This document shows positions 27,845 through 36,115 of a stretch of DNA of 64,000 nucleotides, piece by piece (within the stretch, counting starts at the first letter, position 1; the number at the start of each line of letters is the position of its first letter). The notes under the pieces were generated by a model. It was not told the origin of the DNA and did not search any database. It saw nothing but the letters and a program-made list of their open reading frames with translations. The DNA comes from Bacteriovorax stolpii. Its GTDB lineage: Bacteria; Bdellovibrionota; Bacteriovoracia; Bacteriovoracales; Bacteriovoracaceae. The stretch spans positions 1 through 64,000 of the forward strand of contig CAMCYI010000017.1 in NCBI GenBank assembly GCA_945883845.1, read 5' to 3'. The position numbers and the translations under genes were made by a program.

Positions 27845-29575
27845 TTAAGAATTTCTTCGTAAGCTTTTCTCGGCCAGTGCTTTGTCGGCCACGCGAATTT
27901 CTTTGATAAACTTCGGAGAGCCCGAAGTGGTCACTTCCAGTCGCTCCAGCTTGCCCATTCGCGACACGATCAGCTCGTAGCACTTGTTGATTTCCATGAT
28001 ACTGCCGAGGTCTGCAGTGTCTTCACGCTGAAAACGCAGTCCGTTGAGGAAGATGATTTCGTCCCCCGGATTGATTCCGGCCTGATAAGACGGTGAATCG
28101 AGCAGAACAGTACGAGCAAAGGCCCTGTCCCCCTGAAAGTCCCATTCTATTCCCAGATAAGGCAATTTGGATTCCTGCCATACGATTTCTAGTCCCATCG
28201 ATTTAAAACACGTATCAAAATCAATTTCATTCGTCGTTTCAACCATCGTCGCAAATTCATCCGAGATTTTCTTTCCGCCGATAGCTGTGAGAATTTCGTA
28301 AACTTCTACGGTCCTTACTCCCCGACCCGGACGATCCTTGAAGTTCTTCCAGAGAGCAGTCAGGACATCATCAATGGACTTTCCTTCTTTAAGCAAGAGG
28401 GCGTGAAGAACGTTGAAAACAAGTCCGCCTTTCAGATAATAGCTGATGCTGGAGTTCTTGGAGTTTTCATCCGGACGGTAAAGTTTAATCCATGCGTTGA
28501 ATGAGCTTTGCTCAAGAGAATGAAACTTTTTTCCGGGAATATTGTAATAGGCATCAAGATTATTTTTTACCTGATCCAGATATTCTTCAATGGTACTGAG
28601 ACCCGCACGATACACCAGAAGATCATCCATAAAACTCGTCAGACCTTCAGCGAGCCAAAGCATCGATGTGTAATTTTCTGTGAGGTAGTCAAAAGGCCCG
28701 AGCTCTTCCGGACGAATGCGTTTAACGTTCCATAAATGGAAGTACTCGTGGGCCACCAGCGAGAGATACGCAATGTAGTCTTTTCGATTGGCAAGTTTCC
28801 TTCCGTCAAATTGAAGTGCCGTTGAATTCAGATGCTCAAGACCACCACGAATTTTGGGAGCAAAATGAGTGAGAAAAAGATAATTATCGTAAGGGAGATC
28901 ATCACCAAAATGCTTTGCCGTGGTCGCCACAATTTGTTGAATATCTGATTTGAGATTTTCATGGTGAGGAAACGTTGTTCCGTAAAACGCGAGATTGTGA
29001 GGCTTACCAAGAACCATAAATCCATCCGTTTCATGACAACCGATTTCCACCGGGCAATCAACAAGTTCATCATAGTCAGCGGCCGTATAGAGAAAATGGG
29101 AACGCTCTTGAGAGATGTCCTTGAGGCCCGTACTGACCTTTGACCACATCGGCGGAAAACGAAATTCGATCGTAGGATTTTTGATCTCTATATCCAGAAC
29201 ACCGAGAAGGTAACTTGGCCCGTGAAGGAACGCATGAGTTGAATTCACGTGAGATGTCCGTACGGTCAATTCGTTCAGATAAATGACATAGGTGACATCA
29301 AACTTTGTTTTCGGTGATTTAAGATCAGACTTTTTCCAGTCGATTTCCCAGGTACCTTTTGCTGTCTGAGTATAGAAAAGCTCTTCGCCATTTTCCTGGG
29401 TAAAAGTGATCCAGCGAATGTGACGGGCGTATTCGCGCATCAGGTAAGATCCCGGACTCCACGACGGCATGAAGACCCTCATTTTATCCTGTGAAGCTTC
29501 GCGCTCTAATTTGAGCGTAACTTTCACAAGATTCTGCTCGGGGTTTTCAATATCTACGATGTAGTGAGTACTCAT
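27845..29575 (-). CDS. M61-family (glycyl aminopeptidase-like) metallopeptidase with PDZ domain
   Basis: 576 residues, without a signal peptide, so probably cytoplasmic. An N-terminal beta domain carries the family segment MPSWSPGSYLMREYARHI. The zinc site is H276-E-Y-F-H280 with E310 in WLAEGLTSFMDDL. The C-terminal PDZ domain is at about 470-555 (SYQAGINPGDEIIFLNG). M61 peptidases such as Sphingomonas PAA-type glycyl aminopeptidase prefer N-terminal Gly or Ala. The gene is divergent from the HesB-like gene with almost no space between starts. Confidence 0.92.
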   Translation of the reverse strand: MSTHYIVDIENPEQNLVKVTLKLEREASQDKMRVFMPSWSPGSYLMREYARHIRWITFTQENGEELFYTQTAKGTWEIDWKKSDLKSPKTKFDVTYVIYLNELTVRTSHVNSTHAFLHGPSYLLGVLDIEIKNPTIEFRFPPMWSKVSTGLKDISQERSHFLYTAADYDELVDCPVEIGCHETDGFMVLGKPHNLAFYGTTFPHHENLKSDIQQIVATTAKHFGDDLPYDNYLFLTHFAPKIRGGLEHLNSTALQFDGRKLANRKDYIAYLSLVAHEYFHLWNVKRIRPEELGPFDYLTENYTSMLWLAEGLTSFMDDLLVYRAGLSTIEEYLDQVKNNLDAYYNIPGKKFHSLEQSSFNAWIKLYRPDENSKNSSISYYLKGGLVFNVLHALLLKEGKSIDDVLTALWKNFKDRPGRGVRTVEVYEILTAIGGKKISDEFATMVETTNEIDFDTCFKSMGLEIVWQESKLPYLGIEWDFQGDRAFARTVLLDSPSYQAGINPGDEIIFLNGLRFQREDTADLGSIMEINKCYELIVSRMGKLERLEVTTSGSPKFIKEIRVADKALAEKSLRRNS

Positions 29576-29599
29576 GTTCGACCTCTAAAAGTGCATACA

Positions 29600-30028
29600 A
29601 TGATGAAAATCCCTGTTAGTATCGCTGACATGGAAAAGACTCTCAAGGCTTCTGACATCAAACTTCATCTCTCTGATAGCGCCATTCGTCAGATTCAACT
29701 GATGCAGGAAAATGATTACACACTTGAAGGCCTCAAGTTCCGTATCAAAATTGGCGGGAAAGGCTGCGGCGGATTTACTTATGACACGGGTTTTTCGGAT
29801 CCGCATCCTGACGATCTCGTGATTGAAAGAGATTTTCCTCAGATAAAGTTCAAGCTTATTGTTCTCATTGATCCATTCACGGCATTTTATACTCAGGAAT
29901 CAACTCTTGATTACCTTCTTGATCCTGCGTCGAACGAAGAGGGTTTCGTGCTGACTTCCGCCACGGATGGTGAGCATAAAGGAAAATTTTTCAAGGACTC
30001 AAGTCGCCTTCCCCCTTGGGCCCGCTAA
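29600..30028 (+). CDS. HesB/IscA-fold protein lacking the C-terminal CxC
   Basis: 142 residues from the ATG at 29600. Another ATG at 29630 and a GTG at 29564 are in frame, and no strong Shine-Dalgarno decides between them. The A-type Fe-S carrier fold is clear: LSDSAIRQIQLM, then FRIKIGGKGCGGFTYDTGF with Cys56. Canonical IscA/ErpA/SufA proteins also have a C-terminal CGCG that completes the cluster site. Here the matching region (GFVLTSATDGEHKGKFF) has no Cys, and Cys56 is the only cysteine in the protein. It may deliver iron or clusters by another geometry, or have lost that role. Confidence 0.82.
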   Translation: MMKIPVSIADMEKTLKASDIKLHLSDSAIRQIQLMQENDYTLEGLKFRIKIGGKGCGGFTYDTGFSDPHPDDLVIERDFPQIKFKLIVLIDPFTAFYTQESTLDYLLDPASNEEGFVLTSATDGEHKGKFFKDSSRLPPWAR

Positions 30029-30043
30029 GGTTAAGCTATTTCC

Positions 30044-30862
30044 ATGAAAGAACTCTCACCCGATTATCGTTACCTCAAGGCGTTCATGGTCACTTCCAGA
30101 ACGCTGAACTTCTCACGTGCCGCTGAAGAACTGGGAATCGCCCAGTCAGCAGTCAGCCGTCAGATTAAGCTCCTCGAAGAATCCGTAGGCCAGCAGCTCA
30201 TCATTCGCTCATCTAAGAAAGTTCTCCTGACCGAAAAAGGTGAAGCTCTTCTAGAACAGCTGGGTCGCTTTGAAGAAAATCTTCAGGAGATTTTCTTTGG
30301 TCACATGAATAAAACGATCAAAGTCGGTATCCTTCACGGTCTTCTCGAGACATGGTTTAACGACGTGATGGTCGAGTTCAACAAGGCCAGCCCGCATCAG
30401 CTGCAGGTTGAAGTGAACAGCCTTGAAAATCTCAAAGACAAACTACACTCCGGTCGCTACGACATCATTTTCACCACGGAAAACATCCAGTCAGAGCTCG
30501 TGAGCTCATTGAAACTCTTTGATGAAAAGATGGTTCTCGTCAGTAAAGCAGACATCAATCCTAAGGACGCGTCGGATTCAACCTGGATTGTGTACTCAGA
30601 GAATGATCATCTCTTTCAGATGTATAAAAAACGCGCGGGAAAAATTATCGTCGTGAATTCCATAACAACGATTTTAAAACTTGTTGGTAAAGGTGTCGGT
30701 ATTGCCATCGTTCCGGATCATACGATCGCAGTCGATTCAAAACTTCATAGCTATGATCTCAAGGGGATGCCTAAGCAGAACATCCATCTTTCCAGTCTGA
30801 ACTTCAAGACCATGCCGGATCATCTTCGCCAGCTGATCGAAATTGTCAAAAAAACCAAATAG
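30044..30862 (+). CDS. LysR-family transcriptional regulator
   Basis: 272 residues, slightly short for the family (about 290-310). The N-terminal winged helix-turn-helix has LNFSRAAEELGIAQSAVSRQIKLLEESVGQQLIIR at residues about 19-53. The C-terminal effector domain is a periplasmic-binding-protein fold with a shortened second lobe (LVGKGVGIAIVPD). It begins 15 bp after the HesB-like gene, so the two are probably co-transcribed. LysR proteins often act on a divergent neighbour, which would be the M61 peptidase here; that is inference. Confidence 0.93.
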   Translation: MKELSPDYRYLKAFMVTSRTLNFSRAAEELGIAQSAVSRQIKLLEESVGQQLIIRSSKKVLLTEKGEALLEQLGRFEENLQEIFFGHMNKTIKVGILHGLLETWFNDVMVEFNKASPHQLQVEVNSLENLKDKLHSGRYDIIFTTENIQSELVSSLKLFDEKMVLVSKADINPKDASDSTWIVYSENDHLFQMYKKRAGKIIVVNSITTILKLVGKGVGIAIVPDHTIAVDSKLHSYDLKGMPKQNIHLSSLNFKTMPDHLRQLIEIVKKTK

Positions 30863-30873
30863 TTTTTAGATTT

Positions 30874-32715
30874 TCAGAACTGGCAGGAAATTTTGCCGAC
30901 GAGAATCTTTCCGTCTTCGCAGACAGTATATTCAGAGAATTCTTTTTCCGGAAAATTCTTCGTCGAATACAGCTTTTCAATCACTGCTCCCGAACTAAAC
31001 CCTTCTTTCTTTATCAGAGGCCAGCGAACTTTAATCCCGACGACATCCACACCTTCACCGACGCCGAAAAGGATTCCAGATTCATTCTGAGAAGGAAGAC
31101 CACCTTGTGAATACTCTACCCAGCGCCTTTGAACTGTTTTCTTGATCTTACTTTCTGTATACAACATGACCATCGCACCAAGTGCTTCTGTGTTCGCCTT
31201 AAGACCCTGAAGGTGAACCCTGATTGAGCGTCTCCCGATCGTGCTGACTTGATTTTCCAGAACGTATAGGCGTGGCTTGATATCTGATTTGCGGACATTG
31301 TTTTGTGCTGTGATGAAATCAAGTTTCCCGTCATGGTTCAAATCAATCGTGATAGTGCCCTGAGGATTCACGATATCAATACCGAGTTGAGAACTGACAT
31401 TAATAAAAGCGTGCGTTTCGTCCTGCTCGAACATGACAAGTCGTGAGTATGGAGGAAATCCGGAATTATCTACGACAATATCCATTCTTCCATCGAGATT
31501 ATAATCAAGCCAGATGGCCCTGCGATCACCCTGGTTCCATGATTCAGACATGGCATCACTGACATACTCGGTCCGCAAAAAGTAGGGAGGATAAATCTCT
31601 TTTGAGCCTGTGAGGATGCTGGATTTATCAACAGAGTCGTTGTCATAAGCATGCGAGAGTTCGCCAAGAAAAACATCCATGATTCCATCATCGTTGTAAT
31701 CAGTGCAGGCGCTGAAAAAACTTCGTCCTCCTCCGGTGGGAATCAGACTTCCATCCGGATCAGAAGCATAATTTGTCACGGGCCCCAGATCTTCAAACAT
31801 CCTTTCGCCTGTTTGCCTTTCACGCAGGTTCATCCAGAGCTTATTTTTATGGCCGGAAGAAGAAACTGTCAGGATATCAGGAAAACCATTCTGGTCGATA
31901 TCACAACTACTCGATCCATAAGTTGGTTTCGCATTTGGAGGATAAAGCTGGTCCGGCATCTTATCTGCCTCGCCCTGAAGGAGATTCGTAACTTCGGTAA
32001 ACTTGCCTTTGTTATTTTTGAGGAGTCGATCCGCTACCGGAAGATACTCACCTCTCGAATTTTCAAACCAGTTGGCGACAAATATGTCAGTCCAGCCATC
32101 AAGATCGTAGTCCAGGAAAGTAAGTGAGGAAGTTGGTTCTGCCGGAAGCTTGAAAGCCTTCTGTTGCTCGACAAAAGTCAGCAATCCGTCTTTCATTTTA
32201 CCGGTGTAATACTTTAAAGGAATTTTACTTACCTCAGAGCGCTGATTAAGAACACCCGAGATAAGATCAGGAAGCTTGTCCTTGTTCAGATCATAGAAGA
32301 AAAGAAAGGAAGCTTTAAAATCAACATCCAGAGGATCGTGTTTCCAGAAAACGAATTTCTTTGTGGTCTTATCAAAAATATAAAATTGAGGTCGTGAATA
32401 ATAAGTGGGGAGGATAACGAGATCTGTAAATCCATCGAAGTTCAAATCGACGGCATTAAAAGATACTGCCTGAAGACCGGAAAGACCATAGGCATCCGTC
32501 TTGTCGACGAAAGGAGAACTCTCTTTCACATTGAGAGTCGGTCCGTAGTTTTGATTCTTGGCCTTCTTTGCGTAGGCTTCGAGTTCACGGGCAAGAGAAT
32601 CCGATTCATCGGATGCTCTCTTTGTTCCTTTCTTCGTTGAGCATGCAAGAAGGAGGGACCCTGAAATCAGGGCCCCAATAAAAAGTTTTCTGTTTTTAGA
32701 AATCAATGATGTCAA
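30874..32715 (-). CDS. VCBS/FG-GAP repeat lipoprotein with C-terminal ASPIC/UnbV domain
   Basis: About 613 residues. The frame is open to 32823. I prefer a TTG at 32715 because AGAAGGG lies 6 bases upstream and the product then begins MTSLISKNRKLFIGALI with a lipobox LLAC; an ATG at 32742 is the alternative. Several FG-GAP/VCBS calcium-binding loops of the form DxNxDGxxD recur (DLNFDGFTD, DYDLDGWTD, DQNGFPD, DYNDDGIMD, DYNLDGRMD, DLNHDGKLD), giving a beta-propeller. The last 110 residues match the ASPIC/UnbV domain. Outer-membrane or periplasmic surface protein; role unknown. The start lies inside the end of the acyl-CoA dehydrogenase gene. Confidence 0.88.
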   Translation of the reverse strand: MTSLISKNRKLFIGALISGSLLLACSTKKGTKRASDESDSLARELEAYAKKAKNQNYGPTLNVKESSPFVDKTDAYGLSGLQAVSFNAVDLNFDGFTDLVILPTYYSRPQFYIFDKTTKKFVFWKHDPLDVDFKASFLFFYDLNKDKLPDLISGVLNQRSEVSKIPLKYYTGKMKDGLLTFVEQQKAFKLPAEPTSSLTFLDYDLDGWTDIFVANWFENSRGEYLPVADRLLKNNKGKFTEVTNLLQGEADKMPDQLYPPNAKPTYGSSSCDIDQNGFPDILTVSSSGHKNKLWMNLRERQTGERMFEDLGPVTNYASDPDGSLIPTGGGRSFFSACTDYNDDGIMDVFLGELSHAYDNDSVDKSSILTGSKEIYPPYFLRTEYVSDAMSESWNQGDRRAIWLDYNLDGRMDIVVDNSGFPPYSRLVMFEQDETHAFINVSSQLGIDIVNPQGTITIDLNHDGKLDFITAQNNVRKSDIKPRLYVLENQVSTIGRRSIRVHLQGLKANTEALGAMVMLYTESKIKKTVQRRWVEYSQGGLPSQNESGILFGVGEGVDVVGIKVRWPLIKKEGFSSGAVIEKLYSTKNFPEKEFSEYTVCEDGKILVGKISCQF

Positions 32716-34471
32716 ATCCAAACCCTTCTCTTTCAGACACATGCTTCGAGATTTTAGGTACCAGTTTGTCATAACTCGACTTGAGACGTTTGTGATTCCG
32801 GGTAAAATTCTGTCTGCTGTCACGACAGATAAGCTCTGTCAGAAGAGACACATACTCTTTATCACTATCGGAAATATCAGTACGGTTCAGGATAGACGTT
32901 GTTCTCGAAAGAACACTGAGCTGCGCATAGAGCTCTATGGCCATATTCGCGATCCGCATCTGAGGAAGCTGATTACTAATAATATTCTTCCCGTATTTCA
33001 TGATGGTGTTTTCAACCGAAATCGAGAAGTCTTTAAGCATGACAGAGAAATTGTGTCCCTGAGTTTCGAGACTCGGGTGAACGAGTGTGAGTGTTTTTGT
33101 TGCCACCATTTTCGTCACGCGCTTCTTTGCAAAGTTTGTGAGTACACCGAGCGACTTGATCGGGTCCTGGAGGGCCTTAGATACGTCTGTCACTTTTCCG
33201 AGTTCTTTCAGGTCATCAGATGGACCTTTCAGACCAGCGAGTGCTGTGAAAATTCGAAGAATTTCATTTGTTCCTTCAAAGATCAGGTTGATTCGACAGT
33301 CGCGCATAAGGCGCTCATAGGGATACTCCCGCATGTAAGCGTTACCGGCGGCAATCTGAGTCGCTTTATCAATCGTGTCCCAAAGTTTTTCAGAACAGTA
33401 AATTTTGCAAATCGCAGACTCATGTTCATAGTGACTCATGCCCTGAGTGATCTTACCTGTAGTCATGTAAACCATCGACTCAGAAGCGTAAACGTTCGCC
33501 GCCATCGTTGCGAGTTTTTCCTGAATCATGCCAAAACTTGCAATGCTTTCACCAAATTGTTTTCTGTTGTTGGCCTGCTTTGTAGCTAGGCCAATGATCT
33601 GTTTCATTCCACCGACGGCGCATGAGCCGAGAGAAAGTCGACCCATATTCAGAACGTTCATCGCAATTTTGAAGCCTTTACCAGGCTCGCCCATCATATT
33701 ACTGGCCGGGACTTTTACGTTATCAAAATAAACAGCGCGGGTTTCAGAGGCCCTGATTCCCATCTTGTCTTCTTTTTCACCGAAAGAAACACCCTCTCTC
33801 TCTTTCTCGACAATGAAGCATGAAATCTTTTCGACCTTCTGGCCGTTTTTATCTTCGTGTTCTGTTTTGGCAAACACTGAATAGAATCCGGCGAGGCCGG
33901 CATTTGTAATCCATAGTTTCTGGCCATTAATAGTGTAAGTATTGTCAGGATTTTTTACGGCTTTCGTTTTGATGGAATAAGCATCAGATCCGGATCCAGG
34001 TTCAGTGAGGCAGAAGGCAGCGAAACATTCACCGCTCGCAAGCTTAGGGAGCCATTGTTTTTTCTGTTCTTCATTTCCTTCATTCATCAAGGCCTTGAAG
34101 CCGATGGACTGGTGAGCACCGAGAGTCGTTGCAATCGAGCCATCAAGACTTGCGATCGTTTGGAAGACGCGGGCGTAAAGAGTTGTATCGAGATTGAGGC
34201 CTCCGTATTCTTCCGGCACGGCGAGACCGCAAAGTCCTAATGCCGCGAGACCATTGAGAACTTCCGTGGGTATTTTGCCTTCCTTATCAAATTTGGAAGG
34301 ATCAAAATTATCCTGAGCAAATTTCTCAACAGCGTCAGTCATCATTTTCGCTGTTTCAATCTGGGACTCTGAAAATCGCGGAAAAGGAAATACTTCATCT
34401 TCAAAGACATCGCCATAAAACATAGAGGCCACGATAGATGCAATATCTCTTTCGCCTGCATTCGTTGCCAT
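32696..34471 (-). CDS. Acyl-CoA dehydrogenase, long (VLCAD-like) form
   Basis: 591 residues, longer than the usual 380 because of a C-terminal extra domain of about 170 residues. The FAD enzyme introduces the first double bond in beta-oxidation. Seen: EYGGLNLDTT, FCLTEPGSGSDAYSIKTKA, LWITNAGLAGFYSVFAKT, and IFEGTNEILRIF with the catalytic Glu in the position typical of short/medium-chain and VLCAD enzymes. No signal peptide, cytoplasmic. Electrons would go to ETF, not encoded here. It links with the methylmalonyl-CoA route as part of fatty-acid or branched amino-acid breakdown. Confidence 0.94.
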   Translation of the reverse strand: MATNAGERDIASIVASMFYGDVFEDEVFPFPRFSESQIETAKMMTDAVEKFAQDNFDPSKFDKEGKIPTEVLNGLAALGLCGLAVPEEYGGLNLDTTLYARVFQTIASLDGSIATTLGAHQSIGFKALMNEGNEEQKKQWLPKLASGECFAAFCLTEPGSGSDAYSIKTKAVKNPDNTYTINGQKLWITNAGLAGFYSVFAKTEHEDKNGQKVEKISCFIVEKEREGVSFGEKEDKMGIRASETRAVYFDNVKVPASNMMGEPGKGFKIAMNVLNMGRLSLGSCAVGGMKQIIGLATKQANNRKQFGESIASFGMIQEKLATMAANVYASESMVYMTTGKITQGMSHYEHESAICKIYCSEKLWDTIDKATQIAAGNAYMREYPYERLMRDCRINLIFEGTNEILRIFTALAGLKGPSDDLKELGKVTDVSKALQDPIKSLGVLTNFAKKRVTKMVATKTLTLVHPSLETQGHNFSVMLKDFSISVENTIMKYGKNIISNQLPQMRIANMAIELYAQLSVLSRTTSILNRTDISDSDKEYVSLLTELICRDSRQNFTRNHKRLKSSYDKLVPKISKHVSEREGFGFDIIDF

Positions 34472-34651
34472 TCAAGAACCTTTTGTGAGTGAAATTTTAT
34501 CTCCCCCATTATAGAGTTTTCAAAAAATCAAAGTACATCAAAAATTCAAGACGATATGAAATGTATCTCCCGAATACCCGACAGGACTGCTTCGATTTAT
34601 TTCGTACCGGATAAACTTGCACATCACATTAATTTTTATGACAATAAATTG

Positions 34652-36106
34652 ATGATAAATAAAATCAAAGACTTCCTTAAAAATAAATTCGCCCGCAAGA
34701 AGGTGGAAGACTTTTCTGATCGGTCACAATCTCAGATGGATGATGACGATGATCGGTTGACCTCGCAGATCGAATCCGGTGAAGAAGAATCGTGGGATGC
34801 TTCATCAACCGGCGCCTATAACAGACTCGAATCCCCCTCTGAAACCCCCGTTGAAATGAATGCTGATAGAGACATTGATGAAGAGATAGATCTTGATCTT
34901 GATTCAGAATCTTCTGCAACTTCGACGGATAAGATTCCGGAAAAAACAGCAATCTACACTGATTTCACTTCGAGCTATATCCCCAGCAATGATCTTCTTG
35001 ATGGAGCTCCAGAGCGCAAACTAAGTTTCAAAGAAAAAATCACGGCTTTTGTTGCAAGAACGAAGTTCAGACTGAGTCAGGTTAAATTTAAAAAGCCCGA
35101 CCTCGCAGGTATCAAGGGAATCAAACTTCCACAGATCACGAAAATGGGTCCTGACGGTCCTGCACTTTCTCCGAATCTCAGTAAGAGTATTGAAAAATTT
35201 CTTAGCCGCGATTCACGCGAAGTCATTCATCAGTTTACGATCGTTTTGATTGTCTGCGGAATGACATACATCCTCGGAAAACTCACGGCACTCTCCCTGC
35301 GTGGCGATCCGGCGCTTGAAACAGCAAAAAGTTTCAGCGTTGAAATTCCCATGGACAAGGACTTTAACCCTATGGTTCTGAATCAGGTTAAATCCATTAA
35401 CATTTTCCGCACGAACACCGGACTCGGCGGTCCGAAAAAACTTGCTGATACTAAATGTGACGAAGCATCTCAGGCAAGCTCGCTTCCCATCAAGCTCGTC
35501 AATACCATAGTTCTTCAGGATACAGTGAAGTCCCTTGCCAGTGTTCAGGTCCGTGGTGATCGCGTCCTTCAGGAAGTCCGTGAAGGCGACCAGATTGACA
35601 ACATGGCAAAAATCTTCAAAATAACCCGTCTCGAAATTCTCGTCAAGAATCTTGAGAGCGGAACGTGCGAATCCATCGCCAGTGAAGATGCAGAAGAAGC
35701 TAATTCACCGATTCAGGTCATGTCCCCTTCTGAAAGCCGCACTTACAAGGCCACTAAGAAAATCAGCGGCATCGAGAACGTTGGAAACAAGTTCGTCATT
35801 TCAAAAGTACTCCTCGATGAGAAGATGAAAGACATTGGTTCTATTCTTACTCAGGCGAAGGCCATTAAGATTCAGAACCCGGATGGAACTCTCGCATTCA
35901 AAATGACAGAAATGGACCCGAACGGAATTTTCACTTACCTCGGGATTCAGGATCAGGACATCATCACAAGCATTGATGGTAAGCCGATCTACGATATGAA
36001 CGAAGTCATGACTAAATTTGCTAAGATTAAAAACCTGGATAAACTGCAACTCGGGATCAAGCGTGAAGGCTCTGACTCGTTTCAGGATTATTCCATTAAG
36101 AAGTAA
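34652..36106 (+). CDS. gspC: Type II secretion inner-membrane protein GspC
   Basis: 484 residues from an ATG at 34652 (frame open from an ATG at 34556; the extra 32 residues look non-coding and neither start has a strong Shine-Dalgarno). GspC links the inner-membrane platform to the secretin. One transmembrane helix (FTIVLIVCGMTYILGKLTAL, about 195-214) is followed by a periplasmic HR-like region and a C-terminal PDZ domain (about 395-484; LGIQDQDIITSIDGKPI). The cytoplasmic N-terminus is about 190 residues, very acidic (MDDDDDR, DRDIDEEIDLDLDSES) and then basic, whereas typical GspC has a few tens of residues. First gene of the operon. Confidence 0.88.
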   Translation: MINKIKDFLKNKFARKKVEDFSDRSQSQMDDDDDRLTSQIESGEEESWDASSTGAYNRLESPSETPVEMNADRDIDEEIDLDLDSESSATSTDKIPEKTAIYTDFTSSYIPSNDLLDGAPERKLSFKEKITAFVARTKFRLSQVKFKKPDLAGIKGIKLPQITKMGPDGPALSPNLSKSIEKFLSRDSREVIHQFTIVLIVCGMTYILGKLTALSLRGDPALETAKSFSVEIPMDKDFNPMVLNQVKSINIFRTNTGLGGPKKLADTKCDEASQASSLPIKLVNTIVLQDTVKSLASVQVRGDRVLQEVREGDQIDNMAKIFKITRLEILVKNLESGTCESIASEDAEEANSPIQVMSPSESRTYKATKKISGIENVGNKFVISKVLLDEKMKDIGSILTQAKAIKIQNPDGTLAFKMTEMDPNGIFTYLGIQDQDIITSIDGKPIYDMNEVMTKFAKIKNLDKLQLGIKREGSDSFQDYSIKK

Positions 36107-36115
36107 GGGCCGATC

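Noticed and set aside
32741..33589. 282-codon plus-strand frame
   Set aside because: It lies opposite the acyl-CoA dehydrogenase gene, which has full family motifs; the plus frame has none.
34556..34651. N-terminal extension of GspC
   Set aside because: The 32 residues look non-coding and no ribosome site supports the ATG at 34556; kept as an alternative only.
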